The notes under the pieces were generated by a model. The model saw nothing but the letters and a program-made list of their open reading frames with translations. It was not told the origin of the DNA and made no database searches. The translations under genes and the position numbers were made by a program. From contig NZ_MAOC01000072.1 in the NCBI RefSeq assembly GCF_001884135.1, positions 1 through 34,695 on the forward strand: a DNA stretch of 34,695 nucleotides, written 5' to 3'. Below, in pieces: positions 14,693 to 22,516 of this stretch; position 1 is the first letter of the stretch; each line of letters opens with the position of its first letter. The stretch is from Bacillus nitratireducens. GTDB lineage: Bacteria > Bacillota > Bacilli > Bacillales > Bacillaceae_G.

Positions 14693-17440
14693 ATGAAAAA
14701 TAAAAAAAGAACAGCTACAGTTGCATTAACAACAGGATTAGCTTTAACAGCTGTAATACCATTTGGAGTAGGTCATGCAGAGGAAACAGATCAATTACAA
14801 GCTCAAATTCAGGAGGATTCGTTCCGTACAGGTGAACTTACACAACCATCACAAAAGGCACCAGAGAATGTAGTAAAAGATGCCCTTAAGGAAAAGACAG
14901 AGCAAGCTTTGTCTCCAAAACAAGTGAATGGAGAAATGGGAGTAGATTATAAGGTTCTTCAAAAACGCGGTTCGTATGATGGGACTACACTTGTGCGTAT
15001 GCAACAAACATATGAAGGAAAAGAAGTATATGGGTATCAATTGACTGCACACGTAGATAAAAAGGGTGTTATTAAAAGTGTTTCAGGGGATAGTGCGCAA
15101 AATTTAAAACAAGAAGATTTAAAGAAGCCTATTAATCTATCACAAGAAAAAGCGAAACAATATATTTATACGAAGTACGGGAATGATATCAAGTTTATTT
15201 CTGAGCCAGAAGTAAAGGAAGTTATTTTTGTTGATGAAAATAATGGACAAGCCAGTAATGCATACCAGGTTACATTTGCTGCAGTAACACCAAAATATGT
15301 ATCTGGAACTTATTTAGTGAATGCTCATAATGGTGAAATGTTAAAAAATATGGTACAAGAATCAGATTTAAAAGCAAGTGAGAAGCTTGTTGATGCCTTA
15401 GAGGAAAGTAGAAAAAGCAATCTTGCATCATTAACTGGAACAGGAAACGATGCTTTCGGTATATCTCGTACATTTGGTATTTCTAAACAAAGTAATGGTG
15501 AATATGCACTTGCTGATTATTCAAGGGGGCAAGGAATTGAAACATATGATGTGAATTACAGAGATATTACTAAAGAGGAAAGCTATTATCCTGGCACACT
15601 AGCAACTAGCACTTCAACAACATTTAATGATCCAAAAGCGGTAAGTGCCCATTACTTAGCAACAAAAGTATTTGATTTTTATAAAGATAAATACAAGCGT
15701 AATAGTTTTGATAATAAGGGACAAAAGGTAGTTTCAGTTGTACACGCTTGGGATTCTGAGGATACGAACGATCCGAAAAATTGGAAAAATGCATTAAGTG
15801 CTAATATTAATAATAGTAGTATGCTCGTATATGGAGATCCTATGGTGAAGGCATTTGACGTAGCGGGACATGAATTTACACATGCGGTTACATCTAGCGA
15901 ATCCAATCTTGAATATTCCGGAGAATCTGGTGCGATTAACGAGGCGTTATCGGATATTATGGGGACGGCTGTTGAGAAATATATAAACAATGGGAATTTT
16001 AACTGGACAATAGGAGAACAAACTGGATTAGTTTTACGTGATATGAAAAATCCATCTTCAATCAATTATTCAAATGGAGTACCATATCCAGATGATTATA
16101 GTAAATATACTAATTTAAATGGAGAGGATGATGGAGGCGTTCATTTCAACTCAAGTATTATTAATAAAGTTGCATATTTAATTGCAAAAGGTGGCACGCA
16201 TAACGGTGTAACTGTAAAAGGTATTGGCGAGGATAAAATGTTTGATATTTTTTATTATGCAAACAATGATGAACTAAACATGACTTCTGATTTCTTTGAA
16301 TTGAGATCAGCATGCCTTCGAGTTGCAACAAATAAATATGGCGCGAACTCGGCTGAAGCTCAAGCAGTCCAAAAAGCTTTTGATGCAGCAAAAATTAAGG
16401 TAACAGTGGAAGAAAAAGAAAAAGCTGTGGAAAAACAAGCGCCGGAGTTAACTGTACCGTTTATAACTACACTACATGTAGGTGATATGTTCGACCCGAT
16501 GAGAGGCGTAAAAGCTGTTGATAAAGAAGATGGTGATTTAACAAATATAGTAAAACATAAAGGCGATGTAGATACTTCTAAACCAGGTAACTACATTGTG
16601 GAGTACTCGGTTGTCGATTCCCAAGGGGTTAATGCAACGGCTACACAGACTGTAATTGTAGAGGAAAATGGAGAAACTCCAGATATGGAACCTAAATTAA
16701 CAGTGCCTGTTGGAGCAACAATTAATGTAGGAGATTCATTCGACCCAATGGCAAGAGTATCAGCTACTAATAAAGAAGACGGTGACCTTACTTCTAAAGT
16801 AACAGTTGATGGTAAGGTAGATACATCTAAGGCCGGTACTTACGTATTAACTTACACAGTTACAGACACTAAAGGTCATGAAGTAACTGCGAAACAAACA
16901 GTAACGGTTAAAGCTGGAGAAGAAGTTAAAGATGAAAAACCAGTACTAAAAGTACCTGCTGAAACAACAATTATTGAGGGTAATCTATTCGCCTCAATGG
17001 CAGGAGTATCAGCTACTGATAAAGAAGGTGGTGACCTTACTTCTAAAGTAACGCATGAAGGAACTGTAGATACATCTAAAGCCGGTACTTATGAAGTAAT
17101 ATATAGTGTCAAAGATTCCGCAGGTAATAAGGTAACTACAATACAAAAAGTAGTTGTGAAAGATAAGGACAATGGTAACGGTTCTAATAACAGAAATAAT
17201 GGTTCAGACAACGATAACGGTCCTGATAATGGCAGTACTGGTACTAACAACAGCAATGCCTCTGATACTGGTAACAGTAATATCTCAAACAATAGTACTA
17301 CTGATAAAAAAGAAGATACATATAAAGAGCTTCCAAAAACGGGTGCAAGTACAAATAACAGTGCAGCAATGGGTGTATTGATGGTTCTTGCAGGTATGGT
17401 TCTTTCTTTTGGTCGTAAATTTAGAAAGGTATTAAAATAA
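14693..17440 (+). CDS. Cell-wall-anchored M4 (thermolysin-type) metalloprotease with DUF5011 repeats and LPXTG anchor
   Basis: 915 aa. Signal peptide (to about GVGHAEE), FTP and PepSY propeptide (about 60-235), then the M4 catalytic domain: zinc ligands H393 and H397 in GHEFTHAVT, E417 in GAINEALSD, and the catalytic His484 in GGVHFNSSI. Three Ig-like DUF5011 repeats (about 584-660, 664-740, 746-823; each starting ELTVP/KLTVP/VLKVP and containing KEDGDLT or KEGGDLT, DTSK and GTY/GNY) act as a stalk. An Asn/Gly/Ser-rich linker leads to the sortase signal LPKTG (880-884), a hydrophobic helix and the basic tail GRKFRKVLK. Most B. cereus M4 proteases are secreted free, so a wall-anchored one on a stalk is less usual. 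No PlcR box was seen upstream. Confidence 0.95.
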   Translation: MKNKKRTATVALTTGLALTAVIPFGVGHAEETDQLQAQIQEDSFRTGELTQPSQKAPENVVKDALKEKTEQALSPKQVNGEMGVDYKVLQKRGSYDGTTLVRMQQTYEGKEVYGYQLTAHVDKKGVIKSVSGDSAQNLKQEDLKKPINLSQEKAKQYIYTKYGNDIKFISEPEVKEVIFVDENNGQASNAYQVTFAAVTPKYVSGTYLVNAHNGEMLKNMVQESDLKASEKLVDALEESRKSNLASLTGTGNDAFGISRTFGISKQSNGEYALADYSRGQGIETYDVNYRDITKEESYYPGTLATSTSTTFNDPKAVSAHYLATKVFDFYKDKYKRNSFDNKGQKVVSVVHAWDSEDTNDPKNWKNALSANINNSSMLVYGDPMVKAFDVAGHEFTHAVTSSESNLEYSGESGAINEALSDIMGTAVEKYINNGNFNWTIGEQTGLVLRDMKNPSSINYSNGVPYPDDYSKYTNLNGEDDGGVHFNSSIINKVAYLIAKGGTHNGVTVKGIGEDKMFDIFYYANNDELNMTSDFFELRSACLRVATNKYGANSAEAQAVQKAFDAAKIKVTVEEKEKAVEKQAPELTVPFITTLHVGDMFDPMRGVKAVDKEDGDLTNIVKHKGDVDTSKPGNYIVEYSVVDSQGVNATATQTVIVEENGETPDMEPKLTVPVGATINVGDSFDPMARVSATNKEDGDLTSKVTVDGKVDTSKAGTYVLTYTVTDTKGHEVTAKQTVTVKAGEEVKDEKPVLKVPAETTIIEGNLFASMAGVSATDKEGGDLTSKVTHEGTVDTSKAGTYEVIYSVKDSAGNKVTTIQKVVVKDKDNGNGSNNRNNGSDNDNGPDNGSTGTNNSNASDTGNSNISNNSTTDKKEDTYKELPKTGASTNNSAAMGVLMVLAGMVLSFGRKFRKVLK

Positions 17441-17442
17441 TA

Positions 17443-17526
17443 GTAACTGGTTCACTTTATTCAGACGGTTGGTTTAAAATCGACGGTAAAGATTATCACT
17501 TTGACCAGTGGGGACATAAGATGTAA
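17443..17526 (+). pseudogene. C-terminal fragment of a cell-wall-binding-repeat protein
   Basis: Directly after the protease stop a frame reads VTGSLYSDGWFKIDGKDYHF then DQWGHKM and stop, one aromatic-rich wall-binding repeat. It has no start and ends exactly where the IS6 element begins (17527), so it is a leftover of another surface protein. Confidence 0.6.
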
Positions 17527-18386
17527 GGCTCTGATGCAAAAACTTCAAGATAATTGCAAGTAATCTCTAAATCTTGGACATACTGATACTATTACTCTAA
17601 AAAAGGTGAGTGATCAGTATGGAAAGCGAAATTTATTCAAGTGGAAGCATTATCATCATGATAATATTTTGCAAACAGTAAGATGGTACCTACGGTACAA
17701 CTTGAGCTTTCGTGATTTGGTGGAAATGATGGCGGAACGGGGCTTATCTGTTGCTCATACAACGATTATGCGCTGGGTTCATCAATATGGATCTCAATTA
17801 GAAGAGAAAGTACGACATCATCTTAAATCAACAAATGACTAATGGAAAGTCGATGAAACATATATCAAAGTAAAAGCTCAATGGATGTACTAATACCATG
17901 CAGTCGATTCAGAAGGGTATACAATTGATTTTTATCTAAGTAAATCAAGAGATAAACAAGCAGCCAAGCGCTTTTTCAAGAAAGCCTTGGCTTTTTCGTA
18001 TGTTTCTAAACCTTGCGTGATAACAGTAGATAAGAACCCTGCCTATCCTGTAGCAATTCAAGAGTTAAGAGAAGAGAAACATATGCCTGAAGGTATACAA
18101 CTAAGGCAAGTTAAATATCTCAATAATATAGTGGAAGAAGACCACCGGTTTATTAAAAGGCGAGTTCGTTCTATGTTAGGATTAAAGTCGTTTAAAACAG
18201 CAATCTCTATATTGAGTGGTGTTGAAGCCATGCATATGATGAAAAAAGGGCAACTTGTTTTACCGGAAAAGTCTGCCCAAAACCAGAAGTGATTTATTCA
18301 TAAATTATTTGGCTTAGCTTCATAAGATAGAAATGAAGAAGAAATTGCTACTCTATGTTCCTAACTAACATTTTCGTACCAGAACC
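17527..18386 (+). mobile_element. IS6-family (IS240-like) element, decayed
   Basis: Starts GGCTCTGATGCAAAAACTTC and ends near TTTTCGTACCAGAACC; the inverted ends are imperfect. About 860 bp, no target duplication visible. Confidence 0.82.
17606..18325 (+). pseudogene. IS240-like transposase with internal stops
   Basis: The frame begins at GTG 17606 (FKWKHYHHDNILQTVRWYLR, then MRWVHQYG) and stops at 17840 where Ser is expected before W-K-V-D-E-T-Y. A second TAA occurs near 17889. The frame resumes with the catalytic Asp in VITVDKNPAYPVAI and the Glu region NNIVEEDHRFIKRRVRS, and ends early at TGA 18290 in place of the E of NQKEFIH. Three nonsense lesions. Confidence 0.9.
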
Positions 18387-18485
18387 TTTTTTACTACCAT
18401 AAGATAGAAAGAATACCACATTGCTATCAAGCTAAGATTTTAAGTTTCCCCATAGTGAAAAAATGACTTCTTTACGACTAGTGTT

Positions 18486-18560
18486 TAACTCATTTTTTTC
18501 GGTTTGGGGAACAATCCACTTCTTAAGTTAGTTGACGGGCATGTATGGTGAAGTCTATTA
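18486..18560 (+). repeat. Dispersed intergenic repeat copy
   Basis: ACTCATTTTTTTCGGTTTGGGG..CACTTCTTAAGTTAGTTGACGGGCATG parallels 30430-30490 and the minus strand of 8226-8290. The remainder of 18387-18698 holds no gene I can support. Confidence 0.55.
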
Positions 18561-18698
18561 TATAAATTGGTCAAAAATTGAACTTCCTCAGTTTTTTTAA
18601 TTCAATACATATGTTTTCTGTTATGGGAATATATGTTATAAACTTTACTTAGTCTAAGAACATCATAACATTCTAAATAGTATGGAGCGTGTATTATA

Positions 18699-18857
18699 AT
18701 GAAAAAGATTTTATTATCGTTTATAACATTAGGAATGCTTATAGGATGTGAAAAATCTGATTCGTGTGATGAAGCAAGAGCTATCTACTCTGGAAATTGT
18801 AATTCTGATAATACACTGACAAACGACAAAGCTGAATTACAATTAGATTCCAAATAG
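18699..18857 (+). CDS. Small putative lipoprotein (52 aa)
   Basis: ATG at 18699 after TATGGAGCG. The start MKKILLSFITLGMLIGCEKS is a lipoprotein signal with a lipobox-like LIGC, giving a 36-residue mature peptide with two further Cys (SDSCDEA, SGNCNSD) that could form a disulfide outside the cell. Too short for routine prediction. No relative recognised; it could be a lysis/immunity-type lipoprotein or a truncated one. A moderate promoter may exist upstream, but no PlcR box. Confidence 0.55.
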   Translation: MKKILLSFITLGMLIGCEKSDSCDEARAIYSGNCNSDNTLTNDKAELQLDSK

Positions 18858-18902
18858 TTGCTGTAATACTTAATTTGTATTTTAACAGGTAACAATTTCA
18901 TT

Positions 18903-19112
18903 TCATTTTAGAGGGATATTTCCAATCGCGATTTCCTTTAGAAACAGTCGAAGAGGTTTCACTTTTTTAGTTAGGCTTTGTTTCTCTATGTTTTCCAGAG
19001 ATTTTCGTATCTGTTCCATTTGTTCTTTTCCTTCTATTATATCAACCTCGATCCATTTGTGGGGTATCGCCAGCATTTCGGAAAAACCCCACGCTAAGAG
19101 TTTTTGAGTCAT
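18903..19112 (-). CDS. Hypothetical 69-aa protein, possibly a fragment
   Basis: The frame starts MTQKLLAWGFSEMLAIPHKW and is followed by a charged helical stretch (EGKEQMEQIRKSLENIEKQ). No clear ribosome site and no family recognised. It lies beside the MFS remnant in a debris region and may be a broken gene. Confidence 0.3.
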   Translation of the reverse strand: MTQKLLAWGFSEMLAIPHKWIEVDIIEGKEQMEQIRKSLENIEKQSLTKKVKPLRLFLKEIAIGNIPLK

Positions 19113-19140
19113 TTTAATGTAGGCTTAAAATAAAGTTTGA

Positions 19141-19362
19141 TCACTTTTTGCTATGTATGAGCAAAGTTACTTCACTATTAAATTTATAGTAAGTATAACT
19201 TCCAATCCATGAACCAAAGGCTCCTCCCAAAAAGAAAATAGTCATATATAATCCATTAAGTCTGTTTCTTATCCTAGGATTCAAACCAAAGTCAACTTTT
19301 ATTATATATTTTGGAGTTGCTTTACGTTTACCGTCTACAGATAGCGGTGCTCTTTTTTGCAT
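19141..19362 (-). pseudogene. MFS transporter fragment
   Basis: The segment [20 protein letters not shown] followed by [14 protein letters not shown] is the conserved loop and helix near the end of the AraJ/YgaY-like MFS exporters (N-x-x-x-R-x-R-L-N-x-x-Y-M-x-x-x-F-x-G-G-A-x-G-S). The rest of a ~400-aa transporter is missing and the flanks do not fit the family. Confidence 0.6.
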
Positions 19363-19469
19363 GAATTTTACGTCTGAATTATTTAAAACATCATAATTTC
19401 AATTATCTAAAGACAACGGTCATTCATTAATACAATAAATGGAAGGTTATTCGATTCCCTATATTTGTA

Positions 19470-19524
19470 TATGCGAAATTGCATAAAAATATATGTTTAA
19501 ATAAGACGCGATTTTATATATAAC
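19470..19524 (+). promoter_or_regulatory. PlcR-like box plus promoter for the phospholipase gene
   Basis: TATGCGAAATTGCATA (19470-19485) matches the PlcR box with one mismatch (base 6). Ten bases on is TTTAAA (19496-19501), 17 bp, then TATAAC (19519-19524). The resulting leader is about 195 nt, in keeping with the long leaders of PlcR-regulated genes. Confidence 0.75.
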
Positions 19525-19726
19525 TAGAGGTAGAGAAAGTAAATTATTGTTTAGTGTCTACTTAAAACTTTTAAGTTGATCGATGTGGCGGTATCCCTTT
19601 AAGAGAAATATTAAGCAGTTAGTCTTTGCTAACCGCACTTTTATTAGAGATATTTACCTGTTGATATTACGTTATTATGATGAATATTTGCATAAGAATC
19701 TTTATATTTAGAAAGGAAATAAAAAA

Positions 19727-21127
19727 ATGAAAAAATTCGCATCAACACTATGTATAGCTGGAGTGACTTTAACTATTTTAGGAGTATCTCCTCAAAGTAG
19801 CTATGCTCATCTCGATCAAATTGATTTAACTGAGAATGATCCTATTACTGCAAGATGGTCTGCAGAAGCTCCGTATCATTCTGATAAAAGTACACATTTA
19901 TGGATTGCAAAACAAGCTATTGAAATTATGAAAACAGAATCTAATATTGAAGCAAATAAGCAGGCTGTGGACTTTTTAAATTATCCACAATATAAAGATC
20001 TATTTTCTAAAGGATTATATGATGCAGATTATAATGCAGAGTTTAACGATGGTGGAACAGGAATAGGCGGCGTTTTTAAAGGCGGATGGAAATCTCATTT
20101 TTATGATCCTGATACTAAAGAAAACTATAGAGGAGAAACAAATCCAACGGCTCTTACACAAGGTAAGAAATACTTTTATGAATCTGGAGAACATTTACGA
20201 AATAAAGACTATGAAAAAGCTTTCTATTACTTAGGAGTAGCCACGCACTACTTTACAGATGCTACCCAACCTATGCATGCAGCAAATTTTACAGCAATTG
20301 ATACGAGAGCTATAAAGTATCATAGCTACTTTGAAAATTATGTTACAACCATTCAAAATCAATTTGCAGTCAATACTGGAGGGAAGTATAACGACTCTCT
20401 ATCCACACCTGAAGAATGGATTGATTATGCAGCCCGAGTAGCTAAACCTGAAATCCAAAATATTACTAATGATAAAACATTTAAGTATTATAATAGTGGT
20501 AAGGCACAATTGTGGCAAGAAATGGTTACCCCAGCTGTGCAGCGAAGCTTAGGAGAAGCTCAGCGCAATACAGCAGGTTTCTTAAATCTTTGGTTTAAAA
20601 CTTTTACTGAAAATGTGAAAGCTCCAAGTATAGAGACTGCATTAATCTATGATATAGAAGGAAACGTCATAGAAGCAGGGAAAAACTATTATATCGTACC
20701 AAGTGAATCTCCTTATCAAGGTCTAACATTTGAATGGTATGTAGCAAACCGTTATGATTATGTCTCACTTGCAAGTAAAGAAAACAATGCTTTATCTGGT
20801 ACACCTATAGCATTTGAATTCTACAAAGAAAATGATGCAAAGCTACACCACGGGGAGAGTATATATCTTCGCATGAAGCACTCAAATTACGATCAATTTC
20901 AATATTTAAATTGGTCTAATTATTCTAGTTGGATTCACCTTGCTCAAAAATCGGATAGTTTAGCTGACTTTAAAATTAAAATTAACCTGGATAAACCTAC
21001 AGAATATAATATTTTTACAGATGACTATCCATTAAATTATGAAAATATAAATGCAGAGAAAAATTGGATCGTACTAGGTGGAAAAAAACAAAAACCTAGC
21101 TCATGGAAGTTTATACCTGTTAGATAA
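19727..21127 (+). CDS. Zinc-dependent phospholipase C with C-terminal extension
   Basis: 466 aa, ribosome site AGAAAGGAAAT. Signal peptide (to about SSYAH), a short propeptide, then a domain matching B. cereus phosphatidylcholine phospholipase C. All nine zinc-ligand positions can be placed: mature Trp1 = W44 (ARWSAE), H57 (THLW), D98-101 region (YDADYN), H124 (SHFYDPD), H174 and D178 (THYFTDATQPMHA), H184, H199 and E203 (YHSYFENY). It hydrolyses phospholipid head groups outside the cell. The classic enzyme is about 283 aa and ends soon after the LWFKTF equivalent (about 294). Here about 165 more residues follow (APSIETALIYDIEGN to SSWKFIPVR), aromatic and beta-rich, not obviously the PLAT/C2 domain of clostridial alpha-toxin. 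PlcR-type promoter upstream, terminator downstream. Confidence 0.95.
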   Translation: MKKFASTLCIAGVTLTILGVSPQSSYAHLDQIDLTENDPITARWSAEAPYHSDKSTHLWIAKQAIEIMKTESNIEANKQAVDFLNYPQYKDLFSKGLYDADYNAEFNDGGTGIGGVFKGGWKSHFYDPDTKENYRGETNPTALTQGKKYFYESGEHLRNKDYEKAFYYLGVATHYFTDATQPMHAANFTAIDTRAIKYHSYFENYVTTIQNQFAVNTGGKYNDSLSTPEEWIDYAARVAKPEIQNITNDKTFKYYNSGKAQLWQEMVTPAVQRSLGEAQRNTAGFLNLWFKTFTENVKAPSIETALIYDIEGNVIEAGKNYYIVPSESPYQGLTFEWYVANRYDYVSLASKENNALSGTPIAFEFYKENDAKLHHGESIYLRMKHSNYDQFQYLNWSNYSSWIHLAQKSDSLADFKIKINLDKPTEYNIFTDDYPLNYENINAEKNWIVLGGKKQKPSSWKFIPVR

Positions 21128-21131
21128 ACTA

Positions 21132-21168
21132 AAAAAACACTCGTCCTTAATCAGAACGAGTGTTTTTT
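21132..21168 (+). terminator. Terminator of the phospholipase gene
   Basis: AAAAAACACTCGT pairs with ACGAGTGTTTTTT; 13-bp stem with a T-tract, usable in both directions. Confidence 0.9.
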
Positions 21169-21209
21169 ATCCGTAAACGTCAAGTAACTTCACTTATTGG
21201 CAACAAACA

Positions 21210-21250
21210 AAAAAGCCCATCTCTTTTTTCATAAAAGATGAGCTTTTTTA
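21210..21250. terminator. Second terminator-like hairpin
   Basis: AAAAGCcCATCT pairs with AGATGaGCTTTTTT around a T-rich loop. No gene ends here, so it is either a backup terminator or a remnant. Confidence 0.65.
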
Positions 21251-21310
21251 TCTTTCAATTATTCTAAATAATCTGTTAAAAAGAATAAAATACTGTAGCT
21301 TTGAAATAAA

Positions 21311-21370
21311 GTCGTACCGTTTATAAAGAAGATGTACTGTTTATACAGAAGTTGCATCGTTTTATCCCTT
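21311..21370. repeat. Three degenerate 20-bp tandem units
   Basis: GTCGTACCGTTTATAAAGAA, GATGTACTGTTTATACAGAA and GTTGCATCGTTTTATCCCTT follow one another with 20-bp periodicity. No function known. Confidence 0.45.
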
Positions 21371-21383
21371 TGGATTTCCTTTT

Positions 21384-21530
21384 CTATGGGTTACTCCCCA
21401 TCGCCAACAAGCTAATAAAGGCAAATACCCCCAAAATGAGAAAATTGGAATATCTAGGTAAAAATATACATTTTTTTGTTTTGGAGCAACTAGTTTCATT
21501 ACCTTGATGGGCATGTTGGTGAGACCCTAA
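21384..21530. repeat. Dispersed intergenic repeat copy
   Basis: GGGTTACTCCCCATCGCCAA at the left, GCAAATACCCCCAAAA inside (matching, inverted, 8186-8205), and CCTTGATGGGCATG..GGTGAGACCC at the right. The rest of the 21250-21672 gap is AT-rich with nothing else recognisable. Confidence 0.55.
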
Positions 21531-21672
21531 AATGAACATTTGGATAGGCAATCCTTCTTCTCTTAAAATAACCTTAAATATATTATAGATTTAAGAATAT
21601 CAGAAAAATAAATGGTATAATTTTCTAAAATATCCTGAATAAAGTTGATTTTAGAAAAGGAGTAGAGGGGAA

Positions 21673-21897
21673 ATGTTTCAGAAGCTCAAATTTTATTTAA
21701 TCAGCCTTGTAATTAGTTCAATGTTAGGTGGGATTATCATAGGTGCTAATTTCTTGGTCCATAACATCTATTATTTAGTTATAGGTAAAGAATTTCATTT
21801 TAATATGTGGTCTTCCATTATTATATTTAGTATCGTATTTATTTCAGGTTTTACATATATGTTGAAAAAGGGCCCAAATATACTTGTTAATGATTAA
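21673..21897 (+). CDS. Small two-helix membrane protein (74 aa)
   Basis: AAAAGGAGTAGAGGGGAA precedes the ATG. Two membrane segments (FYLISLVISSMLGGIIIGAN and WSSIIIFSIVFISGFTYML) with a short basic loop and tail. No family recognised. The strong ribosome site argues that it is real; role unknown. Confidence 0.65.
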   Translation: MFQKLKFYLISLVISSMLGGIIIGANFLVHNIYYLVIGKEFHFNMWSSIIIFSIVFISGFTYMLKKGPNILVND

Positions 21898-22034
21898 ACC
21901 AATAGTAATTCATGATCTGGTTGGCGTCTTGTTTGTTATTAGGGAAAGATAACAAAACTAAATTTCCTTAAAATGAAAAAATACACCATCCCTTCTATAT
22001 ATTTTTACAAAAAGAATAGCGTTATTTTGATTAT

Positions 22035-22255
22035 ATGGATACAAATTTATGGACAATTGGTACGATAATATCAATTGTTTCATTGGGCGTTGCAGTTATA
22101 AAGTTGCTTTAAAAAACAGCCAGGAATTAATAACAAAGAGTGAAATCGAAGAAAAACGTTATCAGATAAACATAGATTTATCGTATTGTTTGAAACGGAA
22201 TAAAAGCATAAAAAATGTAAGGATATTTATTGATGAGAATTTTTTTAATTCTTGA
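22035..22255 (+). pseudogene. Possible frameshifted one-helix membrane protein
   Basis: From the ATG at 22035 a helix MDTNLWTIGTIISIVSLGVA plus VIKLL ends at TAA 22110. The neighbouring frame continues at once with ALKNSQELITKSEIEEKRYQ and NIDLSYCL...FFNS to 22255. A one-base shift near the T/A-rich run at 22107-22116 would join them into a ~70-aa membrane-plus-coil protein. No ribosome site is visible and a 55-codon minus-strand frame (22329 to 22162, MHILEKLNEAFTLEAQESSP) overlaps, so coding is uncertain on either strand. Confidence 0.3.
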
Positions 22256-22394
22256 ATAGCCACTTTACTCGGTGATGATTCCTGAGCTTCTAAGGTGAAG
22301 GCCTCGTTTAATTTTTCTAGAATATGCATTAATAATCAGTCCTTAATCTCTCTCCATTTTGAAATTATGGATGAAAAGGGGGAGGATTGTAAAT

Positions 22395-22457
22395 ATGGAA
22401 ATGAAAAAACGAAGCCTATGTATATGTGAAATGATTTTTATAACCGTCTCCTTTTAG
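22395..22457 (+). CDS. 20-codon leader-like ORF running into a terminator
   Basis: A strong GGGGGAGGA site lies 9 bases before the ATG; the peptide is MEMKKRSLCICEMIFITVSF. Its last codons form the left arm of the terminator hairpin at 22442, and the beta-helix gene starts 60 bp downstream. This could be a leader peptide or only the stub of a lost gene. Confidence 0.35.
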   Translation: MEMKKRSLCICEMIFITVSF

Positions 22458-22470
22458 GGGACGGTTTCTT
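22442..22470 (+). terminator. Terminator upstream of the beta-helix gene
   Basis: AACCGTCTCC pairs with GGGGACGGTT (one wobble) followed by TCTTTT. Confidence 0.75.
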
Positions 22471-22516
22471 TTATCAATGAATATACTATATTAAGAAATT
22501 TAAGAGGTGATAATAA

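Noticed and set aside
22107-22116. Programmed -1 frameshift site joining the two halves of the 22035-22255 ORF
   Set aside because: The T-TTA-AAA heptamer is not in register with the incoming frame, so classic slippage does not fit; an ordinary indel or no gene at all is simpler.
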